A stretch of 64,000 nt of DNA, taken from Theocolax elegans (lineage: Eukaryota > Arthropoda > Insecta > Hymenoptera > Cerocephalidae). The stretch lies in contig CM047425.1 in NCBI GenBank assembly GCA_026168455.1, forward strand, positions 28,310,256 through 28,374,255, written 5' to 3'. The notes beneath the pieces were generated by a model. It was not told where the DNA came from. It ran no database searches and saw only the letters and a list, made by a program, of their open reading frames with translations. Within the stretch, counting starts at the first letter, position 1; every line of letters starts with the position of its first letter. The translations under genes and the position numbers were made by a program. Positions 40,171-52,379 of the stretch are shown here, one piece after another.

Positions 40171-40562
40171 CTACCATCCAGTTTGCATATATTTTTACAT
40201 TACTATTACATATAAACAGAAGTTATATAATTTATTTTCTATACAGTTTGCGATATCGAACAATATCGTTCGACATACTTGTGAGAGAATATTTTCTATT
40301 TTCACACTTGTACCGAAAACTACAATTTTCAACCTTTTGAAGCATGTTTATTTTTAAAATAAATTTTATAATACTATAAATTATAACATATGCACAAATT
40401 TCTACTCGCAATCGGAGGTTGCCGAGCGAAGCAAGCAGGAGGTACCCCCCTAGTTACACATAAATTTTATCACAAAGAAATATAAATTAAGTTTAACAAA
40501 GAATAAAAAGGAACAAAGAAACTACAAAAAATGTATCGACCGCGTGGGGTCTCGTAACGAGG
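40171..40562. other. No gene; AT-rich stretch with a possible Helitron 3' end
   Basis: AT-rich DNA. At 40,421-40,453 GCCGAGCGAAGCAAGC is followed by CTAG and then T, a pattern also seen at 47,523 and 58,656. A CTRR end before T is the rule for Helitron 3' termini. No matching 5' end (TC) could be chosen. Confidence 0.3.
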
Positions 40563-41164
40563 TGTAACCACCGGGGTTACTCGCGCTTTCTCTCACGCAC
40601 GCATACGCAATCGCACGTTAGCTTCCTCGCCGTCGTGCGTGGGCGAGATCCGCCGATTCCTAGCTTCAAGGTATAGCCGCAAAGAAAGAGTCTTTACGGC
40701 TTCGACGGCTCGCGAGTAGTGCACCACGTACTATTACTCTTCCCGTCGACGCGCTTGACTTTTCTGCTTTTCCCTCTCTGTTGAGCTCTCGCGTGCGGCA
40801 AATTCGCCGTCCTCCCAGGTTCGTGGGGAGTCGCTGGAGCCGTGCACTGAACACCAGCATGCTTACTCCACAAAATCACACACTTTTCGCAGTGCGAACT
40901 CCAGAACCCAGGCGAGAATCCGTAACAGGGATTTTCCACTCTTTAGTTAGCAAGGAAACTGTTACCGGCAACCTGTCTATTTACGATGACTCGTATAAAC
41001 TCTCTCTCTACTCTCCTCAGCAAGCTTGCGCGTCGGTCCATGAATAGTCCTTACGCGGCTTGCGCGCGGGCTTTCCCGATCATCTACGAGCTTTTCCGAT
41101 CGGCACTCGCGCCCGTTATAAGGTATAGCTTCATACGCTTAAGAGTATGTAGCTTACCTTTACA
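40563..41164. mobile_element. LTR copy (~600 bp), diverged from the 31,175 LTR
   Basis: From CGAGATCCGCCGATTCC to the terminal CTTACCTTTACA it aligns with the LTR at 31,175-31,757. The first ~100 bp differ; TGTAACC at 40,563 is a possible start, but there is also CGTAACGAGG at about 40,553. No target duplication is visible, so the left end may be rearranged. Confidence 0.6.
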
Positions 41165-42668
41165 ACACATTTTAAGCCGAGATGCATTGTTGATGCCCTA
41201 AATCTAAGATAATATTTTTTAAGCAATTACTGTGACTTTATTTATTAATATTTAGAGCTGAAATGTACATGAACTATAGAACAAGCGTTAAACTATGAAA
41301 AAATAATTTATTATGGTTACTGTAAAATTTGGAGCATTGCTTGGAAATGGTTGAAACTTTAAACAAGTATTCTATTTTAATAGTGCATCAAAAAAGTCTT
41401 CCATATTTTGATATGCTTCCTTCCAATAAAAAGTTTCAATGGTTCGAAATTGTTTCACTGGAATTTCACTAAATTTTAAAATTATCATATTTTTCTTTCT
41501 ACTGACTGGAGCATTTTCGAAATCAGCAAATAACCAAATTCTACATTTAGTAGAAGTAAAAAGAAATAGATTGAGGTATAGCGCAAGTATGTGCTTGCAA
41601 AAATGAAGTAGAAAATAAAATTTAAGTAAAAGAATTCATGCGAAACTCGTCGAAAAATTCATAGCAATGTGACTTTGGAAGACTGTCATATTTGTTCTGT
41701 ATACAGCACATCAAAATAGTAAAAATCTCTTAAAGAACATATTAAATCCAACAATCTGTCAAATTTACAGAGTTTTTTTTATAAATGCTTTAAAAGTTAC
41801 AGCAATGTAAACCATTTTTTAAAGAAGTGCTGATTTAAAAAAAATTAAATAAAATTAATTAAAACATGAATAAATTACAAATTGGATTTTCTGTGACAAG
41901 TAGAATACATCTTCATTGAAATTTCAATAAAATTTAATATTATTTCCACAAACTATTGGCCGAAATCGTACGCGTTTACTAGAATTTACATAACCGACCG
42001 ATGTTTACTCACAGATAGACTTAATTTGATAGCACGGTTTGCATGAAAATTTGCGTATGAGAAAAGGGAGGGGAGGGAAATTTAAAGTTGTATTGTGTGG
42101 AATTTTCAATTATATCGACTATAAGTTGTTATTCTGTGACAGTTACTGATGTTTATTATATTTCGTTATAGTTTTATTATTCTATGCTTTATAAATAAAA
42201 TCTTAATAACCATATCACTATTTTCTCTGATCTTATTATAAAAAAAAATGAAATATCGCGCACAACTTTTGGAGCATTTCTCGCTCATGAAAGCACATTA
42301 TACCAATCAATTCCAATAATATTTCTAACCTTTCATACCAAATTTCAAAGGTGTGCTCCTAAAATTGCCTGATCCCACGTTTTTTCGCCAAAAATTAAAA
42401 GTTAGGGAGATTTGCTCATATATCAGTATCCAATGATCCGATTTTAATGATTCTTGTTTAATTTGATATAGTATAAAAAATAGACACATTTATGTGGTTT
42501 AATTAAATTTAAAAGATATTTACGTGGAGAATTTAATACGCTTTATTATTTATAATTATAACAATAATCATTATATTTAAAATTCACTGTAAATAGTTAT
42601 AAATAAGTATAGAAACTAGGAATAAATAAATAATAATGTTGTATAACACAATTATCGCCTGAAAAATA

Positions 42669-42704
<36 letters not shown>

Positions 42705-42819
42705 TATATACATATATATATTTCGTAAATGTTGAAAAGCGAATAATTATCTATTTATTACTATTACATTTATTTATTCATCAATATTTATCTTCATATA
42801 TTAATAAATAATATAATAG
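41165..42819. other. No gene seen; AT-rich with a (TA)n tract
   Basis: Long AT-rich DNA with stops in all frames. A (TA)n tract covers about 42,668-42,720. I recognise no element here. Confidence 0.5.
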
Positions 42820-42935
42820 TTATAAGCAAAAAACCGGTTTTTCATATATTAATTCCTTATTTAAATAATGACCGAGACCGAAATCGTGGCCACTTTCATA
42901 TACCATGATATCCTGACACCCTCCCCAAATTGTCA
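42820..42935 (-). repeat. Unoccupied relative of the 34,049-37,668 insertion site
   Basis: On the minus strand, GGGGAGGGTGTCAGGAT is followed without interruption by ATCATGGTATATGAAAG and GCCACGATTTCGGTCTCGG. At 34,020-34,048 and 37,669-37,720 the same sequence is split by the 3.6-kb element. A 2-bp AT duplication would reconcile the two. Confidence 0.7.
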
Positions 42936-43989
42936 CTTCCTGGACACGATGTCCAGGTGCTCAGGGTGACCTCCTGGTAAAATTTAGGTCATTGCGTTTA
43001 AGTGGGATGAAACTTATATGAATATAATGTAGGAGAGGATTGTTTTCATATCACAATTATTTATTCGTTCCGAAATAATTTAAAATTATTAATAGTTATT
43101 TTTGATTTGGAACTATTTGTTATTTCCAATGTAATTATTAATTTTTAGTAGTGCGTTTGTACCGGAACCATTTATAATATGTTTAAGATACTCGTAGTTG
43201 AACGCAAGTAAAGATGCCTATCACTTATCCAAGACTCGAACCTAGTCAATATTTAAGAAGCTAAGAGTATATGATTATGAGACATGAAGTACTGTTACAA
43301 AGCTTTTTCCACACTAATGTAAAATAATTAAAAATAGTGAAATACTTAACTTTTATATACTTTTCCTTGAAATTTTCTGATTCTCTGGACTTCAGGAGTA
43401 AATAATTGATACTTCAATTATATTATTTCATAAAATCTTTTTAACTATTACTTTTTCAAGTTGTATTTGAACAGTATATTTTAATCTTAACTTTTATTAC
43501 TCTTAATTAATTTGCTTGAGAGATGAGCCGACGCGTGATTCGAACTGTTTAATTGTAGTGCAATACCTTAAATTTATTGTAAAAGAATATTTGTAAATTA
43601 AAATTAATTTAGTGTCTTGATCATTTTGATCAGAGTATATTAAAGTACAGCTCTTAACCTTTAATTCGGAATTGAATTTGACCTCATGCCATATCTTTTT
43701 GACAAATTTTAGCATTTTAAAAATTTTATTAAGAAAAATTTGATAATTTCGATCCACTCCACGTTTGAATCAGCGGTGTAGAATGACTAGTCTTCATAAA
43801 TCGATGTTGCCGATTGAAGAAGCTATAATCACAGGGTTGCTTTTTTGTTGATTCTGATCTAATCAAAAGGGAAAATTCGTTTTTGAGCGAAACGGATATT
43901 ACCACCGACAAGGAGGAAGTGGATTGGGTTTATCGTGTTTGTGTGTGTGTATAGATCCGCACGAAACTTTCCCCATGCGACTGCAACCA
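42936..43989. other. No gene seen
   Basis: It begins with a CTTCCTGGACACGATGTCC block that resembles the 98-bp repeats of the last 4 kb. A tRNA-like GGTTCGAGTC sits on the minus strand near 43,230. Otherwise AT-rich with no supported coding. Confidence 0.4.
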
Positions 43990-44165
43990 ATTGACCAAAT
44001 TTGACCAAAATTTTTAGTTAGACTGGAGCCAAACTTCTCACAGACTCTTACCACACTTGCGCCGAAGTTTGACAAAACCTCTTTCCTTAAACATTTGCAA
44101 TATTTTAGCTACACTAGAGCCAAACTTCTCGCAGACTTTGGCCACACTTGAGTTGGACTTTGACG
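43990..44165. repeat. 93-bp tandem duplication
   Basis: The block GAGCCAAACTTCTC at about 44,026 recurs at about 44,119, with GACTCTTACCACACTTG against GACTTTGGCCACACTTG following. The two copies are diverged. Confidence 0.6.
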
Positions 44166-45952
44166 TAAGATCCGATAAAATACTGTAAACACTCTAAATT
44201 AAAATATTTTTCGTCTATAGAACTTTATTCTGCTAGTGCTAGGATCTCTTCTTGGATTCACAGCGATTTATTATCACTTTTTAATCTTAGATTTTCGGGT
44301 AGGACCCATTTATAATACATTTCCCACCTAGGGAATAAAGTGGGCAATGTACTGAGTAAATGGAAACACGTAGACAGTCCTAGAGGATGGTGCAAGTAGA
44401 AAAACGAACCTTGCTGTCGCGGTTACTAGAAGTGATAGGTTTCTTGCTTTAATTTTAGGCAACGGTGAGTAAACGCAATTTACGCTCAGTATGGTGAAAA
44501 ATAATGTAAAGTTGTTTAAGCAAATTTAGAAATTGTAGAATCCTGTTGGCTACCATTTGATTAATGATGAATTTAATACTGGCTTTGCGAACAATCCCAA
44601 ATATACTTTAAATAACCGTTTTATTTATTATCACATTTTTCCTCTGGAATTTCACGCAATACCCATTAAGTGAGTAATGCTGAGTTAAATTTTCAAATAT
44701 CTTGGGTTTTGGGGCATACTGATTACGAATTTGATATCATAATTCATAAACTACGAAACAACCATAAGCTAATCCTAAAATAAGGGTAAGCTACACTTTT
44801 GGTCGCGAAAATAAACTTTATTTAGTAACGAATTATTAATATAGTTTTCCGAGTTATTTTTCAATATGTTTCCAATATATTGCCAATATGTTTCTAATAA
44901 ACAATAATGCGTCTTCATTATTAATTTATAAAAAATGGAAAGAATATAAGAAAATGACTTTTAAAAACCAATTTAAACTTTCCGAAATATTTATTAACTC
45001 TTAAACTAAGTAAATTGTAATTGTAGCGAAAACAATTTTTTGAGTACGTATGCTTTCACAGTGCGGATGTCGGAGAGCATCCGCGGCAGACAAAGAAAGA
45101 TCTGAAAATTAGTATGCTTCGGTAATATCGATTAAAATCCTAATTTGAAAAAACTATAGTTGCGTATATTGATATTCTTGCAGTTTATTTTGTTTTCACT
45201 TAAATTGTAAAAAACAAAATTTTGGAAGTACATCTTATAGTAAAAACTTGAACATTTAAGCGGACAAGCCTCGGTTAAATATAAAAAAAGATATTTAATT
45301 TTAACAATTAATAATTTTTTTATAACAAATGAAAATATTTCTTAATCTTTTAAACAAATTATATTATTATTAAATTTTAATTAAAATTTGTTGAATAATT
45401 TATATGTTACATAACTATTTTAATTAATTATGAGACTCTGTATTCTTATTTTTTTCCATAGTGGACTTACCGCAGGATATCTCAGGAATCACTTCACCGA
45501 TTAGACTAAAATTTTAATAGTAAACTTTTAAATGTTTTTTATACACTTGAGTAAAACAGACTTACAAGGGAAGTACATAGCCTCCGGGAAACGGATCTTA
45601 CCCTAACTTTGGTATATTATTTGTATTGTAGAAATATGAAGAAAGCTAAGTTATTGCTTGCCAATGGCCATATTCACGAAAGTTATTCGACATCTAATAA
45701 TAATTTCAATGAAAATTACTTCCAATTTAATCGCATATAACTCAGAAACAAATTAAGATAAACAATCGACCAAAAACAAGAAGAAAATTAAGTTCAAGTA
45801 GATATAATTTAAAAAAAGAAGCTAAAATGGCTCCGTTCGGAGCAAAGTTATAAAGAAAGTAAGAAGTTGAAGATATTTTAATCAAAATTTAATATGAAAA
45901 GTTTATTGTTTTTTTAATCCCAAAATAATTCTACAATAATTTGAGCCTTATA
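44166..45952. other. No gene seen
   Basis: AT-rich DNA without a supported open frame, repeat or element ends. It may be intergenic or intronic. Confidence 0.4.
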
Positions 45953-46545
45953 CACTACGCATCAAAATTATCGCAACAAGATTTTTCACAGAAAAATTGC
46001 CATTTTTCAAATGCTTGTAGCTCGGTCAATTTTCATCGTATTGAGATAATTTTTTTTGTTTTGTAGGGAATTATGTGCACTTTGAGGAAAAAATAATGCC
46101 TAATAGCTGCAAGATAATGCCACATTCCTATGTCTTAATCAGGCTTACCAACTTCTTTTTCTTAAACAACGCAATAGTTTGCACGTTTACCTGGAATACC
46201 AAAAAAATTTTTTCAAAAAACAACAAACACTATATTAAAGTAGACTTTTCAACGAGTATTTTAAAAAAAGTCGACCATCTACGACTTTTTTTTGACCAAT
46301 TTATGCCATTTTAAAGATCTTTCTATGTTTTAGTCAAATACCGCCAACATCAGCATTACCCGATGCGTACCGCGAGAAGCTTGTTGGTCGAACTTACGTA
46401 TCATTGTGGCCCTGAAAATGGCCGATTGTGTGAATCGATTCTTACATTAGGGATCCCGAGTCTGAATCCCCTACAAAAAATAAAAAAGATTATCTCAATA
46501 CAATGAAAATTGATTAAATTACAAGCATTTGAAACATGGTCATTT
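45953..46545. mobile_element. Degraded inverted-repeat element, possibly Tc1/mariner-like
   Basis: TA then CACTACGCATC at 45,951-45,963 resembles a Tc1/mariner terminus. Subterminal blocks at 46,001-46,075 and 46,465-46,530 are inverted copies (core ATTGAGATAATTTTTTT and CAAATGCTTGTA). The right outer end is not intact. The 79-codon frame at 46,075-46,314 shows no transposase motif. Confidence 0.4.
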
Positions 46546-46554
46546 TTCGAATGC

Positions 46555-47519
46555 TTGTAACTTCCCACAATTCCCTTGTTAATAAAAACAACCGCACGCT
46601 CAGAGCCTACGAAGCTAGTCGACCAGACGTGACGTGAAAATCGACGAGCATTGTAGGTCCTCAAGAGGTGTATTAGTGTAGCCTGGAAGAATTATTTATT
46701 TGTTTCAACTGATAACAATGAGGCTATTAATGTACCGGTGCGATATAATGTGTACTACGTTGACGAGTTCCAAAGATTAAATATTTTATTTATAACAATA
46801 AGAACTCCCCACAATTCTCTTGTTATTAAAAACATCCACACGCTCAGAGCCTACGAAGCTAGTCGACAAGACGTGACGTGAAAATCGACATGCATTGTAG
46901 GTCCTCAAGAGGAGTATTAGCAGAGCCTGGACGAATTATTTATTAATTCCAACTTCTAACAATGTGGCTATCAATGCACCGGTGCGATATAATATATACT
47001 ACGTTGACGAGTTCCAGAAGATTAAATACTTTATATGTAACAATAAAATCTCCTCATAATTCACTTGTTAATGAAAACATCCGCTTGCTCAGAGCTTACG
47101 AAACAATACGACCAGACGTGACGTGAAAATCGACTAGCATTGTAGGTCCTCAAGAGGTGTATTAGCGCAGCCTGGATGATTTATTTATTTATTCCAACTT
47201 CTAACAATGTGGCTATCAATGCACCGGTGCGATATAATATATACTACGTTGACGAGTTCCAGAAGATTAAATACTTTATTTGTAATAATAAAATCTCCCC
47301 ATAATCCTCTTCTTAATGAAAACATCCGCTTGCTCAGAGCTTACGAAACTAGTCGACCAGACGTGACGTGAAAATCAACTAGCCTTGTAGGTCCTCAAGA
47401 GGTGTATTAGCGGAGCTTGGATGAATTATTTATTTGTTTCAACTGATAACAATGAGGTTATCAATGCACCGGTGCGATATAATATATACTACGTTGACGC
47501 GTACAGAATATTAAATAGT
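46555..47519. repeat. 244-bp tandem repeat, four copies
   Basis: The block CTCAGAGCCTACGAAGC lies at about 46,599, 46,843, 47,088 and 47,333, a period of 244-245 bp. Each unit also has GACGTGACGTGAAAATC and CACCGGTGCGATATAAT. The fourth unit breaks off at about 47,515, where a possible Helitron end begins. Confidence 0.85.
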
Positions 47520-47522
47520 CTA

Positions 47523-47565
47523 CTAGCTAAAATCCTCACTCGCTCACGCTCGCTCGCTGAAAAAT
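47523..47565 (-). mobile_element. Possible Helitron 3' terminus (minus strand)
   Basis: The minus strand has GCGAGCGAGCGTGAGCGAG, a short AT spacer and AGCTAG followed by T. This is the CTRR-then-T pattern of Helitron 3' ends and lies downstream, in the same orientation, of the Helitron gene at 50,276-55,500. Whether it is that element's own end is inference. Confidence 0.35.
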
Positions 47566-47748
47566 CATTATATAATAGATAATAGATAATATTAAATTAA
47601 TTAAAAAATATTTTATTATTTAACTACATTTAATTATTGTTTATTAAATTGTATCCATTTAGATTTATTATCATGTGTACAATAATTAATGAACTTATTA
47701 TTATTATACGATGAATTAAAATCTATTATTATATTAAAATTTTGTTTC

Positions 47749-48117
47749 TGTCCGTCCGTCCGTCCGTCCGAGAGCAGGAGAGCGAGAGAGCGAAAGAGCG
47801 AAAGAGCGAACGAGAGAGCGAGAGAGAGAACGAGCGAGCGAGAGAGAGAACGAGCGAGCGAGAGAGAGAACGAGCGAGCGAGAGAGAGAACGAGCGAGCG
47901 AGAGAGAGAACGAGCGAGCGAGAGAGAGAACGAGCGAGCGAGAGAGAGAACGAGCGAGCGAGAGAGAGAACGAGCGAGCGAGAGAGAGAACGAGCGAGCG
48001 AGAGAGAGAACGAGCGAGCGAGAGAGAGAACGAGCGAGCGAGAGAGAGAACGAGCGAGCGAGAGAGAGAACGAGCGAGGGAGAGAGAGAGAGAGAGAGAG
48101 ATTGATTGATTGATTGA
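47749..48117. repeat. Compound minisatellite: (GTCC)n, 20-bp x13, (GA)n, (ATTG)n
   Basis: After a short (GTCC)n, the 20-bp unit AGAGAGAGAACGAGCGAGCG repeats from 47,821; twelve copies in a row are identical and the thirteenth has one change. A (GA)n follows (48,079-48,101), then (ATTG)n (48,102-48,117), which is the tail of the next element. Open frames of Arg, Glu and Ser are translations of the repeat. Confidence 0.95.
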
Positions 48118-48549
48118 TTTATTTGTTATTGCAGCCTTGGGGTATAACCCTATCTGGCTGTGTAGATTTACAAGTTGATATTAAGTAATAACAATCGCAA
48201 TACAATTTAAACGCAATATAACAGACGCAGTACAACTAAGTAGCAACACCGTGGCTAATTTGATAGGAAGATCGTATAATTATTACCGGTTTCATTGCTG
48301 GATACAATAAATAGCCCAATAATATTTGGGACAAGATAGCTAAAGCGTTATGCTCTCTCTAAGGACTCTATCTTCCCAATCGTTTATATCTCGCTGGAAA
48401 AGTACATTTCGCAGATAACTCTTAAAACTAGTGAAATTGCCGATATCGAAGACAATTTCATGAAGCGTATTAATAATTTTGGACGCCGAGATTAAAAAGG
48501 AACAGTTCCACGTTTCAGTTCGAGGAGGTGCATATAGTAGGAATAGAGA
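48102..48549 (-). pseudogene. 5'-truncated non-LTR retrotransposon: C-terminus of the RT protein, 3' UTR and tail
   Basis: The minus-strand frame 48,549-48,340 ends in TAG (48,340-48,342) and encodes a 67-residue tail, with segments PPRTETWNCSFLISASKIIN and FTSFKSYLRNVLF. This fits the usual end of Jockey/RTE/I-type ORF2 proteins, pattern R-T...SF...A...N-x-L...I...FK-x-x-L. About 220 bp of 3' UTR follows, ending in AAATAAATCAATCAATC, a short-repeat tail typical of these elements. The 5' side is lost in (GA)n at ~48,550, so reverse transcriptase and endonuclease domains are absent. Assignment to a particular clade is not possible. Confidence 0.65.
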
Positions 48550-48559
48550 AGGAGGAGGA

Positions 48560-48592
<33 letters not shown>
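48547..48592. repeat. (GGA)n/(GA)n microsatellite
   Basis: Purine tract at the truncated 5' edge of the non-LTR fragment. Confidence 0.9.
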
Positions 48593-48595
<3 letters not shown>

Positions 48596-48775
48596 CCATG
48601 ACTGATAAGTCATGGTACTCGTCAGTGTGCAGAACACACTGGATCTCGTGAGTGCGCGCGGAGTTTATATATGCCCGGCTGCTTCGCGCCCCCTCCCCGT
48701 CAGACGATACGTATTGAGCGCATGTGTGCTTTGTTACGTGCCAGAGAGAGGGAGATAGTGGGAGGGTGAGAGGGG
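48593..48775 (+). promoter_or_regulatory. Possible core promoter (TATA and initiator-like)
   Basis: A GC-rich island contains TATATAT at 48,666-48,672 and TCAGACG at 48,700-48,706, a spacing of about 35 bp, slightly long for an insect TATA-initiator pair. No coding region follows, so this may be the remains of an element's promoter or chance. Confidence 0.2.
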
Positions 48776-48896
48776 ATTATGATTATGATATTAATAAAAA
48801 TAATTATTATTATTATTATAATTATTATTATTATTAATAATGATAATGATAATGATAATCATAATGATAAACATAATGATTATTATAATGATAATT

Positions 48897-48931
<35 letters not shown>

Positions 48932-49110
48932 CATAATGATTTTTTTTTTTTTTTTTTTAAGTGGGAGGGAAATCAATTCATTGCCGATGTGCGGGACTCT
49001 TCAAAATCCTCGGATTATTCATAATAATGATAATGATAATTATAATTATTATTATTTTAATTATTATGTTATTATTCATAACGATAATGATAATTATTAT
49101 TCACAAGAGG
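48776..49110. repeat. ATT/AATGAT low-complexity tract with poly(T)
   Basis: Degenerate (ATT)n and (ATAATG)n on both sides of a ~19-bp T-run (48,940-48,958). Ile- and Asn-rich open frames in it are artefacts. Confidence 0.9.
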
Positions 49111-49189
49111 AAGAGGTAGTGGATGAAGGAGAGAATTTCATGTGTAATCCATTTGCTCTCTGTGTTTTACAGACTTGAGATTGTTGTTA

Positions 49190-50190
49190 TTATTCAGAAT
49201 AAAATTATCAATAATAATACTCACATTACAAATGGTTGTACAAATTAAGATGGCGATTTCTCAGCCAATATTTAATCATTACGTAACAATTATATTTAGT
49301 CAATTCATAATAATTCCTATAATAAGTTTATAATTATATTTTTTAATTATTTAAATCTAATAATAAGTTTGAATAAAATATTATGACGATTTTTAGTCAC
49401 ATTTAGTTAATTCATATATATAATATACAATATTGTTATGTCTCTAATTAATAATAAACTAATTAATAATAAGTTTATTTTTTAATTATTTAATTATGAT
49501 GGCGAATTCTCAGCCGATATTCAGTCAATTTAGAACAATTAGTTATAAGTTTATTTATTAATTATTTATATATCTAATAATAAGTTTGAATAAACATGTT
49601 GGTGATTTCATAAGTTATATAATGATAAGTTTATTTTTTAATTATTTAATTATGATGGCGATTTCTCAGCCAATATTTAATCATTTCGTAACAACTCATA
49701 ATTAGTCAATTTATAACAATTAATAATAAGTTTATTTTTTAATTATTTAATTATGATGACGATTTCTTAGCCAATATTTAATCATTTCGTAACAACTCAT
49801 AATTAGTCAATTCATAACAATAAATCATAAGTTTATTATTTCATTATGATGGCGATTACTTAGCCAATATTTAGTCAATTTAGAACAATTAATAATAAGT
49901 TTATTTTTGAATTATTTATTTCAAAAAATAAGTTTGAATAAATTATGTTGGCGATTTCTCAGCCAATATTCAGTCAATACATAATAATTAATAATAAGTT
50001 TATTTTTTTTTAATTATTCATCTAATATATAATAAGTTTAAATAAATCATGATGGCGATTTCTCAGCCAATATTCAGTCAATTTATAATAATTAATATTA
50101 AAGTTATTTATTAATTATTTATATGTAATAATTAGTTTGAATAAATCAAGATGGCGATTTCTCAGCCAATATTCAGTGAATAACATATTT
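49190..50190. repeat. ~100-bp tandem repeat, about ten diverged copies
   Basis: GATGGCGATTTCTCAGCC or a close variant occurs near 49,249, 49,384, 49,499, 49,600, 49,654, 49,755, 49,848, 49,947, 50,051 and 50,151. Between them lie AATAATAAGTTTATTTTT-type stretches. The array abuts the 3' end of the Helitron gene and may be part of that element. Confidence 0.8.
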
Positions 50191-50275
50191 ATAAGTATAT
50201 TTATAATTCTTAATACATTTATATATATGTATGTATTTAGACAATGAAAAAAATAATATATATATATATATAAAA

Positions 50276-52172
50276 TTAATATTCAAATATTTCTGAATAA
50301 ACTACATTTTTTGTATAAATTTTTGCGTTTTCACTGAGGATAAGTTTTTTATTTCTATATTTTATTATATTATCATTTTTATTAATAGAATTATTATCTA
50401 TAAATACTTTTAAATTATCCTTTGATGTTGTTCTTGATAAAGCTACGTACAATTGACCATGACTAAAAACAGGAGTATTTAAATATAAACCAACTTTGTC
50501 AAAGGATTGACCTTGAGCTTTGTTTATAGTCATAGCAAAGCTAAGTCTTATTGAAAATTGTCTTGTTATCATATGAAACGGAATTTCTTCTGATGATGGA
50601 TATAAATCAATACGTGGTAATAATATTATCTTGCCAGCATTTTTACCTGTAATTATTTCTACTGTTATAACATACTGTTTTATATCCTTGATTATCATTC
50701 TTGTTCCATTACATAGTCCACCATTGATATCTAAATTTCGCAAAGAACTAACTATTGCACCCTTTTTTAATATTAATTTATGTGGAGGTAATTCATTGGG
50801 TGTTAATGAATTTAAAAATTCTGTTGGGATTGATTCTTGTAATGTATCAAAATGTATAACTACATCCATCAATTTTTTCTACTATATCTTCATTAAGTTT
50901 TAATACATTAGAATTTAAAGGCGATAATATTACTTTATTTTTTAATGTTGGATCATTAGGATATATCTTATCTCCAAAGATTTCTGTTATTATATTGTTA
51001 TCACAAATGAATTGTGTTGGTATTTCTTTGACATTGTTTTTTAATTCATATTTTGTTAAATTTTTATTTTCTCCTATATCAAGTAACCACTTTTTGAAAC
51101 TAGTATCTGGCTTTTGCAATCTTAAATTTTCAGTCAATGATAACCTTGAAAAATATGGCCATAAACAACTTCTTTTGACGCAAGTTTCAATAATTTTAGT
51201 TCTATTTCCATGTGGTACTATTGGTAGTGTTTGTCTAAAGTCTCCAGAAGTTACAATAATTTTATCTCCAAAAGGAAGATCATTTTTACACGCATCTCGG
51301 AAAAATTTATCAATTGTTTCAAAAGCATATCTAGATACCATTGAAATTTCATCCCAAATTATAATTTTAATATTTTTTAAGTAAGTACCATATTCTGAAT
51401 TAGGACTAATATTACATGTTGATTGTTCATTTATATTTAATGGTAATTTAAATGTACTATGAACAGTTTTTCCATTAATTAATAAATTAGCAGCAATACC
51501 AGTCCAAGCCATTGTAAGAAAAGGAATATTCATTGATATTAAATAAGTAATAATTACATTATGTAAATAACTTTTTCCACTACCACCAGGACCATCAATG
51601 AAATAATACTTATTTCCAATATTATTAATTGTTGCATTGATGATTAAATCATATATTTTCTTTTGATTAAATGTTAAAGAATTTATTAAAGTTTCTAAGG
51701 TATTAATATGATCATGTATATCTAATTCATCATCATACTCTTTATTTACTTCATAATTATCCATATTAGGTAAATGAAAATCATTTAATTTCATTACATG
51801 TAACAATAAGATTTTTTCAATATTATACAAAGCTTTTTTTTCACCCTCAAATTCTGATAAATTTGGATCCATAAAATGAATCTTATATTTATTATATAAA
51901 TCCAAAGCATTAATTGCTGTTTGAAATACAAGAATAAATGCAAATAGTTTGCACATAGATTTAGGAAATTTGAATACTGCAGCTTCTGCTAAACATTTAT
52001 CCCACTCATCATTAGTACTAATAATACCTCTCGATAAACAAGCAGTTTCATACGTATCGTAAACTATACCATTTACAGTTCGGATATCTTCAAATGATTT
52101 TGCACCTCGTACATGTAATAATAATAGTCGTAAGAAAAATGTTTTACGTTTATTTGGATTTACGAAATACAT
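50276..52172 (-). pseudogene. Helitron PIF1-type helicase domain
   Basis: Superfamily 1 DNA helicase that unwinds the element during transposition. Frame 52,172-50,847 (441 codons) has Walker A GPGGSGKS (194-201), motif Ia MAWTGIAA (221-228), Walker B WDEISM (273-278), motif III GDFRQTLP (310-317) and ENLRL (348-352). After a shift at an A-run near 50,885, frame 50,872-50,276 (198 codons) gives NGGLCNGTR (50-58), motif V TINKAQGQS (115-123) and motif VI SHGQLYVALSR (137-147), then a natural-looking stop. All key helicase residues are present; only the shift breaks it. No OTU or RPA domain was seen. Confidence 0.92.
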
Positions 52173-52379
52173 TCTACTTATAATAGGTTTATTAAATTGT
52201 TTTCTTTTAGTCCATGCTTTAATTTTTTTATTAAAAACATAATGATAAGGAATTTCAGTATATAGATATTGTTTTGCATTCTCGTCATCTTTATTTAATT
52301 TAAACCATGATGTTAATGTTGTATCTATATTTTTATCAATGAATGTATTTTGTTGTCCTTCTTGAAAAAATATATATTG

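Noticed and set aside
46075..46314. 79-codon frame inside the inverted-repeat element
   Set aside because: No transposase motif; AT-rich frame in a degraded element.
47689..48113. Open frames of 123-138 codons rich in Arg, Glu and Ser
   Set aside because: Direct translation of the 20-bp minisatellite in two frames.
48776..49178. Ile/Met/Asn-rich open frames
   Set aside because: Low-complexity ATT repeats.
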